Of a stretch of DNA of 64,000 nucleotides, positions 44,601 through 57,346 are shown piece by piece. How positions within the stretch are numbered: the stretch's first letter is position 1; each line of letters begins with the position of its first letter. A program made the position numbers and the translations under genes. A model generated the notes under the pieces. That model had not been told where the DNA came from. It worked only from the letters and a program-made list of their open reading frames with translations, and made no database searches. Source of the stretch: Lathyrus oleraceus (taxonomy: Eukaryota > Streptophyta > Magnoliopsida > Fabales > Fabaceae); assembly GCF_024323335.1 (NCBI RefSeq), contig NC_066581.1:34738699-34802698 (forward strand), written 5' to 3'.

Positions 44601-45432
44601 CTTTGGGGTGTTGGATATGTTCATGTGTGATCTCCAAGTTTCAAGAGGAGAGTTGGTTGTTCATGACAGGAGGAGTTATGTCTTTGCACTGCAAGTAATC
44701 TTCAAGCTTGTGGTCTATGTGTTCTCAGATAACAAGGTATGGCACCTTGTTAGTTAGTGGGATGATGTGGTGTGTGTCAAGGCTGAGTGAGCAGAAGAAT
44801 GTCTGACCGGATGTCATGACATTGCCTTGGACAATATTGTTATTTCCTTCTGAAACTTACAGTCATAAGGAAATATGGATGTGTTGTGTACTTCCTGAAT
44901 ATTCTGTTTTAACATGCTTAATGTTATAACATCTGTTCTAACTTTCTCTGCTAGGCTAATAGACATTTATTTTGCCTGATTGGTCACCTTTGGTCAATTT
45001 TGACTAAAAAGGGGGAGAAGTGCTTGATATGGAAGTTGTATGTGGCTGGACTGGAGGACAACTATTATTGAAAGAGGTGCACAGGTGTTGATGTTGAAGC
45101 AGATGTCAGTATGACATTCTGGCTGGTACAGGTGCTGGAGTAACAGTAGCTGTTATATTTGATGAATGCACAGATTTAGGGGGAGAAGAAGTACCCTGGT
45201 GCATTGTGCATTTGTGTGTCTTACTAGTTGCATCCATAACTAGTAATTCTGTTGATTGTTGCATAGATTTAGGGGGAGGAGAAGTACCCTTGTGCATGTG
45301 TGTATTACTAGTAGCCATAGCTAGTAATTGTTTGGCTTCTGCTGTTGATTAAACTTCTGTTATCTTGTTTAACTGCTGATAGTTTGCCTTATGAACAAAA
45401 AGGACAGATATATGCTTTAGCCAAAATTTGCC
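41657..45432 (+). other. Internal region of element K, no coding domains recognised
   Basis: About 3.8 kb. The longest ATG-started frames are 109 codons or fewer, are scattered on both strands and show no gag, protease, integrase or RT motifs. Two stretches near the ends (about 41775-41860 and 44630-44700) share the phrase TTCATGACAGGA in a similar frame context, possibly a diverged repeat. Near 45170-45310 a segment with TTTAGGGGGAG and GAAGTACCCT is repeated twice. Confidence 0.6.
45168..45310 (+). repeat. Twofold direct repeat near the 3' end of element K interior
   Basis: Both copies have GCA(C/T)AGATTTAGGGGGAG, then AGAAGTACCCT and GTGCAT, followed by TTACTAGT and CATA(A/G)CTAGTAATT. 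The period is about 75 bp. The repeats contain extra polypurine runs like the true PPT. Confidence 0.65.
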
Positions 45433-45444
45433 AAAGGGGGAGTT

Positions 45445-47055
45445 TGTTGATTCTAAGTGTTGGCAACAATTTTGGAAAAACAAAGAGTGTTCACAAGATG
45501 TCATGTGTGATGTCTTAACATGAGATATCCTATGTACCTGCTGGAGTTAAAGAACATGTGCAAGCAGGATTGTTTCAGAATGCCACATACAATAACAAGG
45601 CTTCTGATATTGGTTGTACCTGTTGGAGCTTATATGGAAGACATGTTCATGCAGGATTGTTTCAGATGACATACACAATGTCATGGTATCTGATATGGTT
45701 GTACCTGCTATAAAAGGAAATTGGATTATGCAGGATTTTTCTAGGATGTCAGACCCGATGTCATGACATCCTGTACACAGAACATTCAGTATGAATGTCT
45801 GGTGTTTTGTGATTGCACAAGTATTGGCAATCATTGGTTGATTGAAGATATGGCTAGCTGGCGCATTCAATCAGGGATTTCAACCAGATTTACTTATTTT
45901 CCAAGGAGATCTATACAGCTGTTATAAAAAGATTTGATTGGAAAATAGTTTTAGGGTTTTCAAGATATCCAAGCCTAGCAGAAATTCAATCAGAATATTT
46001 GGTGAATATACAGTTTCCAAATATGGAGATCTTTTAGGAAATAAAAGATTGAAGACCTTGATTGTAGCAAAAGTTTTCTGCTAGCTTTATAACATCAAAG
46101 GAGAAGCTTGCTACGATTTCTGAAGGCCCAAATCCAGTTGGGTGGTTAGGTTATAAATAGCAGATTGTAACCTAGGTTTTGTAAGCCTCAAACAATGTAG
46201 AATTAGATGTGTGTGTGAGGTAAACCTCCCAACCTGTGGGAAGGTTACCAGGTGTTTCTCAGTGCTTGAAAGCATGAGATTGTTTGTAACTCAAAGCCTG
46301 TAGGCAAGAGTGGTTATGATCTTGAACGAAGCTGTGAAGCAAGTTCAAGTTGTTTAAACATTACATTGTAATTGTAGTGATAAGAATGGAAACTGGAGGT
46401 TTCTATCTAGGAGTTCCTAGGTATAGGTTGCATTGGGTAGGGATTAAGTGAAGAGTTGTAAACGGGGGAGTTTAACTCTGAATTAATACTGCTAATAATG
46501 GATCTTCTTCTTGGCTTGGTATACCCCCAGAGTAGGTAATGTTGTACCGAACTGGGTTAACAATTACTGGTGTTTTTACCTTCTGCACATTATATTCTGT
46601 CTGTTATAACTCAGTCTGGTTTTAGTCTGTTTATGAAGGGAATAACAGACCTGACACATAGCCTGCAGTCTGAATGCAAAACAGAATGTTATGACATTCA
46701 TCATTGACTGCTAATACTGATGTATAGACTAGTTGGTCTATTACAGTTCAACCATCTGTAATGTTGGAACAGGTGATGTTCAAATCAATGTTGAGACATC
46801 ATGCTGATAACTGGGCAGGATCAATAAACATAAGTGTTATGTTTGATCTCTACTGTGTCTTTGTACTAGATGGACAAAACTGGATGTTCTTCTGTTCATG
46901 GTGGTATAGTAGCAGATGTCGTGACATCTGTGAATGTGTGCATATTAGTACTAGGTTTTAATTTGTATAACTGTCTTGCTGTATTAGTAACAATGTTGGA
47001 TCAGATGTCATGACTTCGAGTAGAACATCTGAACTCTGACTACACCAGAATTTCA
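45445..47055 (+). repeat. 3' LTR of element K (1611 bp)
   Basis: Same termini and length as the 5' LTR, followed by ATAAC (47056-47060). TATA box at 46152. Palindromes are GATGTCATGACATC (45757-45770) and the variant GATGTCGTGACATC (about 46914-46927). Confidence 0.95.
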
Positions 47056-47060
47056 ATAAC

Positions 47061-47260
47061 AATTTGAATTGACCATAAAATCTCATTTTTATTCAAAATA
47101 TTTGGAAGGATTACACAAAGTACAATTTCATAAACCAAAATACAAATACAAGAGAAAAGTAAAATAGTATCCTAAGGATCCCTAGCAGCTGCATCAGATG
47201 AACTGGCTATGGGCATGTACTTCCTTCGAATGCGTCTGATCTTTGACTCGTAGACGGTCT
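47061..47260 (-). other. Spacer downstream of ORF1 in element D
   Basis: A/T-rich sequence continuing the gag-ORF1 spacer interrupted by K at 40026. No gene. Confidence 0.6.
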
Positions 47261-47362
47261 TCATATGAGTTTTCTCGGGGACGAGCTGATCAGTGATCTT
47301 CTTCCAAGCATTGGAAAACTGAGGGATACTAGAGGAAAATAAATCCTCTGGCCATCTCTTTC

Positions 47363-47407
<45 letters not shown>

Positions 47408-48720
47408 AATTGCATGATCTTCAAGAATCTTAATGAGTGCATCCTTGTCTTTCATCTCAAATTGCAACTCCACTTGCTTTCTATTCAAAGTATGGAACCG
47501 TTCTTCCCAAAGGTCATCCTCTTGCTTCATCTTAGCTAGTGCGTCTTCCAACTCCTCTACGTCTTGGTTAGGGAGAGTTGATGACTCAACCACAACCATA
47601 GACATAGGTCTTTCACAGGCATACAACAACTTAAGCTCCAAGGCTCTCTTCTTCACCCAACTAGTGTAAGGTTACAAAGCTACGCAATTGCACGGCCCAA
47701 GCCCGACTCTTCCCTTCCTATGGACACTATACCAAGGATGCACCATCATACCCTTCAAGTTTTGGGTATCTTTACCCTCTTGATAGAATAGACCTTTTGA
47801 CTGAATGTTATTAGGTTTATCCTTCAAGGGGAACCCAAGTTGACGACGAGCCAAAGCAGGGTTGTATTTGATTCCTCCTTGTGTACCAATGAGAGGCACA
47901 TTAGAGAATTCACCATAACTATCAATAATCTTAAAGCCATCGTATACATGAATATACAAAGTAATATTATCATTAGTGAGAGACATAAGTCTCTGAGGTC
48001 ACCGTAGACATTGCTTGTTCTCTAGGAAGACTAGTGTCTGGGGCAAGTGCGAAATAAACCACTTGTACATAAGAGGGATGCAACACACAATGGTTCCACT
48101 ACCCTTAGAATTCCTTAGATGTAGGGAGAAGTACATGTCACCCAATAGAGTTGGAACAAGATTCCCAATCATGAAGATTCTAATGGCATTAACATCAACA
48201 AAGTTGCCAATGTTAGGGAACAATGTTAGACCATAGATAAGCAATACGAAGATAGCCTCGAAGGTGTCCATAATACCGGCTTGAGCAAAATTGGTAGCTC
48301 TCCCAATCAGAAACTCATAAGTCAGGCCTCGTATACCCCCCCTTTCTTCGTCATATTTACATCAATCTCAGACTTCTTCAAATGAAGAGTATCAACTATT
48401 ACTTGAGATTTTAGAATCTCCTCTAATCCACTAAAAGACACTTTGTCAGATATGGGTATACCCAAGAGATAGGCATACTCCTCCAACATAAGCATAAGCT
48501 GATAATCGGGAAAGGCGAGGCACCAATAGAGAGGATCATAGAAATGAACCAACACGCTCAAGAGTCCTTCAAAAACCTCTGTAGACAACATAAATAGAAG
48601 CTTCCCATGACGTTCTTTGAAATCCAAGGGATCAACTACAAAGGATGCTAACTTCCTTAAATATTTCAAATCTGGACATCTGAAATCGTATTTCTTAGTG
48701 TTCCTTCGCCCATAATCCAT
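47261..48720 (-). pseudogene. Ogre-type ORF1 remnant (element D)
   Basis: It matches ORF1 of B over its full length. It starts MDYGRRNTKKYDFRCPDLKYL, has the core FYDPLYWCLAFPDYQLMLMLEEY and LIYGLTLFPNIGNFVDVNAIRIF, then LARRQLGFPLKDKP and a C-terminal coiled coil. At least three frame breaks separate the pieces (near 48325, 47990 and 47665). A CT repeat (47363-47407) has expanded in the C-terminal coiled coil and encodes alternating Glu-Arg. Compared with B, the N-terminal and central parts have similar length. Confidence 0.85.
47363..47407. repeat. CT microsatellite in ORF1 of D
   Basis: About 45 bp of (CT)n with one CTTT interruption. On the coding strand it reads EREREREKEREREREE. Confidence 0.9.
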
Positions 48721-49589
48721 GGTCTGAAAATATTTGCAAACACGACCTTAGTTCCTTGAAATTTATTTTTGTGATGAATGTTATGATGTGCCTGTATGCA
48801 TGAATGCAACAATCACACACAAGGAATCACACACAAGGCAAACACAAACAAAGGTCAAGGGATGGATCAAGTCATCGTCAAGATCAATCATCCATTATGG
48901 TGGATTAGGGTTTTTCACCTTATCAACACCCTAGATCCATTTATATTAATGGTAACTGATCGGATCAACCAAGAATCAATGGGTTTATTGCGAGTCAAGA
49001 TCATAGAGTCGGGTTTAGAACCATCCCAAAGGAGTGTACTAAGGATAAAAACCCGTAGAGCATGTTCTAAAAAGTTCCTAGAGTCGTGATCCCATCTATC
49101 GGATACTATAGGCTTGGATGACTGACTCATCAACCCATAGTATTCTCAAGAGAAACTCGTCTGAGAGTAATATCGCGTAACAACTGTTATCAAGTCTACA
49201 CTTGAACATTCTTTGCACTACGTACTAAATAGGCCAAGGTGGGTTAAATGTTCTACGGTTCTCAACTTCTCAGACTCCCAGGTCGGAGAAAGTAGTGCTT
49301 ATCGACAACTTACTTGTGTGGCACCAGTAACTCCAAAGGGGTCTCCACTGAGTGGACGGATTCTCAAGCCAACTCGCTAAGGACTACTCCACACGAGTCA
49401 AACATGACTATACCATCCTCCTGTCTTAAATTGCACTCAAGTTCGGGTATAGAACTTATCTCACCACACAGAGATCACCAAGCATAACAAATAGAAAATA
49501 TCATACATGTAATATATACAAACATACAAACATCAATAATCAACAAATATAATACACATAAAAAGTAGGCCAAACCCACTGAGGAAAGG
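48721..49589 (-). other. 5' leader of element D
   Basis: Partly alignable with the leaders of A and B (for example TAGAACTTATCTCAC...AGAGATCACC, and the CACACGAGTCAA segment). Only one eroded version of the paired hairpin region remains (about 48885-48957). No gene. Confidence 0.65.
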
Positions 49590-49607
49590 TCCCCAGTAGA
49601 GTCACCA
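49590..49607 (-). promoter_or_regulatory. Primer-binding site of element D
   Basis: On the minus strand TGGTGACTCTACTGGGGA, two differences from the PBS of A and B, 9 bases from the LTR end. Confidence 0.8.
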
Positions 49608-49616
49608 CTTTTTTTC

Positions 49617-52600
49617 TGTAGCGGTAAATTCATGATCATTGAGCTATTGGTTAAATCAACGTCAATAAAACCAAAGTCGCTACCTAGCTTTTATTATTTC
49701 TAAAGGAAAAGGGAGAAAGTACGATCAAAACCCAAAGATAAGAAGTTTTCAAATCAAAACTAATAAAATGTCAAAGATTACAAGTAAGGGGGTTGGTTAC
49801 ACAGAGGGAAGGTATTAGTACCCAGAGTGTCATATGTACTCCTAGGGAGCCCTTTTTGTGTGTACTTGTTTTGGTTGAAAAGATGTTTGTTTTAAAATAG
49901 AATTAGGGGATGAGAAAATAATTCATTATTTATATTTCGTATTTGATAATACTTTTGGTCTTATGCCTACGTACCAACATAAATGAGGGATCAAAACCTC
50001 GTAGTTCGTGGTAAAAATTTCAAAGATGGGTGGACTGACTTTAACAAAATCTTAAAGATCTTTTGTTATCAATGGGAGAATACGCAACCAAACATCCACC
50101 GATAATAAGGGCTTTACAACATTTAAGAAGGAGGGCTCCAACTCGGATTAAATCAACAAATATGCCTCTAACCCCTAGTAAATGGAAAGTCTTACACTCA
50201 ACATATCATGGAATGGGAGAATTACATCTCAACCAAGGACAACTCAAATCTAAATGCTTTCTTTTTGAAAAGCTTAAAAGGAAAAAGGCACCAAGTGACC
50301 AAAATAATTAGATGAGGTTATTAGTTATTTTTGGTCTTTTTGAAAATAGAGTCATTATGATTAAGTTTTCTTACAAGTTTGATTAAGAAAAGAGTTTGAA
50401 AATCAAGGGCATAAGGCCAAGGTTTCCACTCATTAAAACAAGTCTAAGTTGAAAAACAACAAGTAAATAAGTTTTGAAAATGAGAAGGAGATTTTGAAAT
50501 TAAAGAAGAAGGAGATGGAAATGAAGAGGCTATCTTAGACAAGATTAAGAGTTATGAGTTGAAAAGATCTAACCCATGGGAAGCATCCATAAGACAATAG
50601 TGCCATATAGAAAACCATTTCCTTTGGATTGTCAAGAAAACAACAAAGCCATAATTATCCAAGCAATTAATAAGAAACTCAATGGTATCAAATAAAGATA
50701 ACCAATCATTCAAGATAGCACTCCAAAACAAGCAATCTTCAATGTCCTTTATGTGTATCAGATGAAAAATCCCTTGAAACATGCTCAAAGAGAAAACATC
50801 AAATAATAACAATAAGATCAAAATAACAATTTAGAAAAAGATAAAGAGTGTATCAGATAAACCTAAGGGAGACTCTCAAGCTTGTGTCAGATGAATGGCA
50901 TTGGCCATGTTTTTGGTCTCAAATTAATGGCATTTGCCAAGTTTTTCTTCCATAGCTCATAAAGTTGCCTACTCTAAGTCCATAGGTCCAAATCAAGTCA
51001 CAAACAAAGATCCAAGAGTCCACCAATGTTTTTTTTAGTGTTTTTGTTTTTATTAAGTTTTTTAAGGTCCTAAGACCACAAACAAAATATGATCACAAGC
51101 ACAAATATATCACAAGCATAAAATATAATGGCTCAAGTGAGCAAAAATGAAAATAATTGAAGCATAAACATAAGCCCAAGTGGGGAAAAAGCAAATGATT
51201 TAAGGCAAATTTAGCGCTATGTTAAGCAATCGTAAGCAGGTTTATGTAGAAGCCATACCTATCTGAGGTCAGTCAATAATAATGTTAGTGTTAATGCATG
51301 CTAGAGACAAGGTATCCAAGACCAAGCTCCTAAACCATACCACACACAAAAATAAGAGAGGATGGGCCTATCTCAATCAAGCGTATGTTGATTCCTTTTA
51401 CACAAGGTCATTGATGAATCAGCTAGCTAATGATCCATGAGAAGTCATTGGCCAAAAGATTATTGGGGAAGAAATGAGATGAAAATGGAGAGATGAAATG
51501 AAGGGGATCACAAATTGGTTAAGGGATGAACCTCACTTGATCAATACCATTCATTCATCTGAGGGATCAAGTTTTAAACTTCATCAACCTCCTAAATCCA
51601 ATGATATTGACCAAGTCAAGATCCAACTCAACCAAGACCAAGGTCAAACAGAAGTAAGGTCAACATGAAGTCAATACAAAAGCTCACAAAATCATTAAAT
51701 CAATTAAACTATTTTTAAAACATTTTTAAGAATGAAGAAAAATAAGTTTCCAAAGATAAAAAATCTAAAACCCCTTCAAAACACCAAATAAATGGCCAAG
51801 GGATTTATCATAGGTTAAGTAAGGTCAAAGGACCATTGACTAATTTTTTTGGTATGTTTCAATAGTCAGAAGTAATTAAAACTAATTAAAACAAGTTAAA
51901 AATCACAAAATTCAACAAAAATATCAAACTTAATCCAAAAATTAACTTTAAATCATAAATGGGAATAAAAAAGTATTTGGGGATTTTTGGCGTTGGTCCC
52001 ATAATTTTTGGATCAAAAATGAATTTATGGTGAATTTTATAAGAAATGACTATTTAAAAATCAACTTATAAAAAATAAAATAAAATGGAAAATCAGGAGC
52101 CATCAGATCACCCCTAATTAATTGAGGTGACAGATATGATTATCCAAAACACGTGTTCCATGTGTTCCCTAAGTCAGCGCACCACACACATGGTAAAAGC
52201 AACCAAAGGCTCAGATTAAAAGAGGGAAGAGAGATCCAAGGGTGGGGGAATTGCCACTCCACCGCCGGAGCCCTAGCTCCGATGGTCTTCTCCGGTGAGG
52301 GTCACCGGACTGTCAAGAACAAACTTGCCCAAAAAATGATGGATCTAACATCATTTGAAAGGAAAAATTGCAAGGATCACGAATATGACATTTGTTTGTT
52401 CCGTCTCTCACTCTATAATTAGAAAGGTGAAGATCAAACCAGAGGTGTTCAACATGAGTTGCTTCGAATAAAGCCCAAAATAACTCAATCATATTGCATA
52501 CATTGGTAGGACTTCAGCCATCACAAAATTCAGCTTAGATCTAGAGTATAGAGGGAGAACCAAAGAGATGAAGTTTGTGAAATTCACCTTCTATGAGCTG

Positions 52601-54349
52601 CTTCTGAGCTTTGTTTTTTATATAATTCTTCGTGCTTTCTCTTCCTCTTACTTGCAGAAACTCAATGAAGTGGAAAAAGGAATGAATCTTTGGAGTTTTT
52701 GTTTAGAAACTTGAGTTGAACAAAAACTCGATTTCTCTATAAACCTTCAAAGAATTCTATGGTGCGAGGTTATGGAAATGGCCAGTAGAGCTTGGGCAGT
52801 CTCCTCCTTCTATTTATGAGCAAATGATGTTTGATTTATAGGCTAAGCAATTGATATGTGCACCTTTCCAATTTTGAATGAAAAATGAGCAATTCTTGGT
52901 GCATGGGTGCATGGGTGATAGTACATGCCCAATTAATGATTATAATCCACTCTAAATCGTGCAAGGATGTTATTGAAATTATCACACAATGCCATGCAAA
53001 GTTGTGCATTGTTTGGAGCTCAAAACTTGCCAAAACAAGCCATGGAAGGACCTCATGCGCAAGTCCCTCATTTCTCATCCAAATGATATGATCTTTGACT
53101 TTTAGGAAATCTATCACCATAAGTAACAACTTTCATGTCGTGACTTTTTCAATTTGAAGTTTTTAAAATGGATAAAATTGGCCTTGAAGGTGGAGGTATC
53201 AAACATACTTAGAAAGTTTTCTAAGTTATAAGCCAAATGACCTCTCTTTCCACCTTGAATAACTTTTTATGTGAGCTTCAAATGAAGTTAGATCCTTCTA
53301 TAATGTTGTATATATTTAAATTCCCTTTAATTTGACCATAAATTTGTCACTATTTGGAGTTTGGATGATGGAGTTATGGGTTTTAGAAGTTGAGGAAATT
53401 TGCTTGTTCAATGATGAGGACCAAAATGGACCTATAATGTTTCCTCATGGTACATGCCTTTTCAAGTATAATTTGATCTTTATCAAAGAATAAAATTTGA
53501 ATAATACATATTGAAATTAATCATGAAACTTGTATCATCTTCATATCATAAAAAATGAGGAAGTTATGGCTCTTGGAAGTTGGCTTTCTATCTAGGGCAC
53601 AAACAAAGTGACCTATAATCTTTCACAATACAAAATGAATTTACACCCAAACTTAGATCTTTAGGAAAACATGAAAGATGTTTGTAATTTCATAAATAGT
53701 AACTTTTATCTTGGAATAATTTTCATATGACAAAAATTGTAGGAGATAGGGTCTAGGAAACCCTAGATTTGACCAGTTGACTTTTCTGGTCAACTTCCTT
53801 AAATCAACTTGCATGCTTGAAGTTCATTTGCTCTTAGGGGATGATGGTGGATCATATATGCTTATTGTGATGTAAAATGAAGTATCCATTGATATCTTTG
53901 ACCAACTTTTGAAGAAACTTGCTGAGGAAAGCACACAAGATACCCATATGAGTTAGGGATTCCTTGACAAACAAGCTTCAAACTCTTGATGGACTTTTGA
54001 TCAAAATGACAAATAGAGAACATGGGGATCCATATATGATGTTTAGAACCAATATGTACCTTTTATTTCTTGATCTCTTGCATTGAGGGTCTCAAACCCT
54101 AGTTGTGGGCTTGGTATGGCACATATGGACACACATACTACCTACAAAAGAAACAAAGCTATACTAGACATTTTTTTGTATTTTGGTTAGTAAACAAAGA
54201 AAATAAAGTATTATACAATTATATATGCTTGGTGATATCTCCCAATGCAAACCCAATGAATGATAAGTATACCAAGGTGTGATCTTAATGCCAATGCAGA
54301 GCTATGAGATGGCATGAGGGATCTTAGGGATCAAAATAGGGGTCTTATA
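49617..54349 (-). repeat. 5' LTR of element D (about 4733 bp)
   Basis: On the minus strand it runs from TATAAGACCCC (54349, decayed TG) to CGCTACA (49617). It has the same general order as the other Ogre LTRs but little direct similarity. A TATA-like ATAAATAG lies near 52810, and a decayed PBS-like motif TAGCGACTT lies at 49674-49682. ORFs in it are not conserved. Confidence 0.82.
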
Positions 54350-55833
54350 GGTGCCCACAATATTATGGGTCCTTTGTGTTAGTTACTATATGCTTTTTCT
54401 TATTATGTACCTTTTCCTTATAGTAATGTCTAGACTCATTCCATACTTTCTTTTTATAGAAGTTCTGTCTTGGATAAGTTTTGACATTAATTTCTGAACT
54501 TCTCAGAAACTTAGATCCAGGAGACTTCGGTACAAGTTCTCTTACAACCTTTGACTTGAAGGTCTTGGGTTCTGAATTCCATTGACCTCTTGACCTTTTT
54601 ATCATAGTGTCTAGTTTCTTCAAAACCACTAACTTTTAGATCTCAGGTTTCGACTTCTGTAAAACTTTTGACCTTGAGGTCTCTGTTTCCATTTTAATCA
54701 GAACCTTTAATTTTTTTGTTATTGACTCTGATGGGTTTAGAACTTTAATACTTTCAATAGCAGACACAAAATAGTCGTTAATCCCTTTATCATCATAGCT
54801 TAAAAAAATGGTTATGATGGTTTCTTCCATGTCAAGGTTTTAGAATCAAGACATTTTTCATGAAAGCCCATACCTTCTTATTTGCTCTTGCTTACTCCAT
54901 AGGTCATGGATGTAAGCTTAGTTCAGTTAAAACTTGTTGTCAAGAAATCTTGGAGAATCATATCTTGCTCATTTAAAGGTTACCTAAAATCCTTTTTAGC
55001 TTGAATAACTAGATTTATTTTCAATGTCTTAACAATTTCTTTAGAATATTTCAATTCTTCTTTAAGAAATTCAAGTTTTTTCTTAACAACCTTCATGTGT
55101 CTTGCCTTATATTGACAATGGCTCATGAGATCATGAATAAAAGTAATAAGATCATAATGATTTAGGTTAGAGTATACTTTATCTTCCTCATCAAATTTTG
55201 AGCTAGAACCTAACTCAGATTCTGAATCAGAGAGTGTGTGAGCCATCATTGCGAGGTTGGCTTCTTCAACTTCTCTGTCTGAATCTTCCTTTAAATAAGA
55301 GAAACTATTTGCAAGATATTTTGTTGTTGTCTTTGATTCAGGCTGCAAAAGTTCTTAATCTTGCCATTCCCCAACAAGCAGATCAAGATTAAACCTTGAT
55401 TCCTACAACAAGCATATTTTTCCCATGAGTCAGTCTTAAAGATTAAAGAATCCTTTCATACTCACAAAGCAAATGACTTAAGGTAGAAAAATATTTCTTG
55501 ATTTATTCAACAAATACACTTGTCCCACGAGTCAATCTTAAAGATTAAAAATACTTTCACACTCACAAAACAAATGACTTGGAGTAGAAACAAGTTTGTT
55601 GATCAACATAAATTTGAAAGAACCCCCTCAAAAGCTCCTTTAATATCATATGCCTATGTTTAAGCACTAAGCACAATGTTAGCATGACTTTCTTCAGCTC
55701 GTCTTTCTTGATCTTTTGTAGTTTCCTTACTTTAACTAATGAAGGAAACTTCATTGAAAGCTGAAGCACTGACTGAATAGTTTGTCTCACCGGATCTTTT
55801 CTATTTCACTGTTAAGTGAAAAAACACAGACAA
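54350..55833 (-). pseudogene. Gag-like remnant of copia element H
   Basis: Read from the PBS leftwards, broken frames on the minus strand include an acidic serine-rich piece (MMAHTLSDSESELGSSSKFDEED) followed by YSNLNHYDLITFIHDLMSHCQYKARHMKVVKKKLEFLKEEL. This resembles the gag/post-gag region of plant copia (SIRE/Maximus-like) elements. Further lysine-rich fragments follow. Several stops and frameshifts are present. The LTR of D abuts at 54349, so D inserted here and the rest of H lies outside the window. The exact family is uncertain. Confidence 0.5.
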
Positions 55834-55845
55834 GCTCTGATACCA
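55834..55845 (-). promoter_or_regulatory. Primer-binding site of copia element H
   Basis: The plus strand reads GCTCTGATACCA, the complement of TGGTATCAGAGC (initiator tRNA-Met type). Confidence 0.85.
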
Positions 55846-55847
55846 AC

Positions 55848-57346
55848 TGAAGGTGAGGAAAATATACACAAGAAAGAGGGTTGAGTTGTGTATGTGAAAA
55901 TTTACTTCTTTTGATTAAACATAATTCAGAATCGAAGATGTCAAGCTCAGATTCTGATCCAAGTAAGAGGCTGAATCAGATCAGAGTCTGACTTCAAATT
56001 TTGTTGCACATCAAAATGTAAAAGCAGAAGTAAATAAAGAGACACACAACATATCTTGGTTCCTTCCAATTTGAGAGTAGTCTAGTCCCCTTGCAGCACA
56101 AGAGATTTTCAATATAATAAACATATTACAAACAATCAAACCAGAAATAGACTTATGCTCAAGCCCTCAAGCAATAGACCTCTTTCCCTAAACAACCTGT
56201 TCAAGACTTCCTGCTCAATCCCACAAAGAGAGACTTATTTTTCAATCATACCAGATCAAGACTTCCTGCTCTGCATGAGACTTCAATGCTCAATCAGACT
56301 AATCAAGACTTCTTTGCTCTTCCCTCAAGCATTAGACTTCAATGCTCAATCACACTGATCAAGACTTTTGCTCAAATCCTTGGTTCAAGACTTATTTGCT
56401 TAAGCATTCAACAAGATTTTACATATTCTAAACAACAATTTAGGATAGTAAATACAAATGCACTTGATACTCTTATCAGTGGTGCACAGTTACAACATAG
56501 ATTTTGATGTCTTGAAGATTTTTAAGATAAACAAATATAAGAAATATTAAGACCTTATTTTGCAAGCTAATAGATATACAAAAGTGTTCTTGCTTGTATC
56601 AGATGCTTCTTATGTTGCGTGGTTCTATTGACAGCTTACTCAAATACTCCATAATATTTGAATCTTTAGCACTTTTAGAGTTTTTAACAATAATCAACGA
56701 ACCCATATTGATCAACTTGACCAACATTTCCATGTACTTATTCATATCCTTGAACTTCCTTTTATAGGACCAGGAAAATAGTCGTTGGATGATTTTAACA
56801 TAACGTGCAAACTTAGTGAAGAAGTAAGCCAAGGGAGACATTAGAGACTAACATCTAGTCTCAAGCTTTATCCATTGAATATTAGCATTATTCTCAGCAA
56901 TTTTCGAAGTATTAGGTATCTACCAAAAGGTAGAACAGATTGGAGATGTCACATCTCTATTTCTTAAGCCTTGCAAAATGAAACCCTAATTGACATTTCC
57001 AAAAAAAACAGGGCTTTGATAAGACAAGACTACCATGGTATAATGTATGAATCAGATGCCCTTCAATATTTCTGAATCTAAGTTGTCATCAGAAGTTATG
57101 TCGAGACTAGAGTATGAACCTTCAGAGTCTGATGCCTTCAAATGTTGATTAACTACTACAGATTATGATTAATTAGAATCTGAGTCACTTCTTTGTAAAA
57201 CTGGGTCTTTTGATAGGCTTGAAACCTTGATATAGTTCGACTTAAGAACCTTAACACTTGAACACCTATTAGCAAACCTTATTGGTATTTAAATACTTTG
57301 TTATCATCAAAACCTTTTAAAGGTATAAACAAATCTTGTTCCAACA
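55848..57346 (-). repeat. 5' LTR of copia element H (about 1.5 kb)
   Basis: On the minus strand it runs from TGTTGGAACAAG (57346), a start common to plant copia LTRs, to CACCTTCA (55848), just before the PBS. It contains several tandemly similar segments with TCAAGACTTCCTGCTC or TCAAGACTT (about 56190-56390). No second LTR is visible because the element is cut by D. Confidence 0.75.
56190..56400 (-). repeat. Degenerate direct repeats in LTR H
   Basis: Five to six irregular copies of (A/C)TCAAGACTT followed by C/T-rich sequence and GCTCAA, spaced 25-50 bp apart. Confidence 0.6.

Larger units (their letters stand above)
40032..47055 (+). mobile_element. Element K: copia-type LTR retrotransposon without recognisable coding domains (7024 bp)
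   Basis: Two LTRs of exactly 1611 bp (40032-41642 and 45445-47055) are flanked by the duplication ATAAC. A PBS for initiator tRNA-Met (TGGTATCAGAGC) follows the first LTR, and a polypurine tract (AAAGGGGGAG, 45433-45442) precedes the second. The 3.8 kb between has no gag-pol that I can recognise in any frame. It therefore looks like a large non-autonomous derivative that depends on a copia relative. It sits in the gag-ORF1 spacer of D. Confidence 0.9.
31121..54349 (-). mobile_element. Element D: old, decayed Ogre-like retrotransposon hosting later insertions
   Basis: Read on the minus strand: 5' LTR (54349-49617), PBS, leader, ORF1 (48720-47261), the gag start codon region (39831), protease, intron, RT and RNase H (38760-37288, resuming 31424-31121). 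It is interrupted by K (40032-47055) and the solo LTR C (31430-37282), and truncated by G. It has numerous stops and frameshifts. Its LTR and PBS (TGGTGACTCTACTGGGGA) are a different subfamily from A, B and C. Confidence 0.85.
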
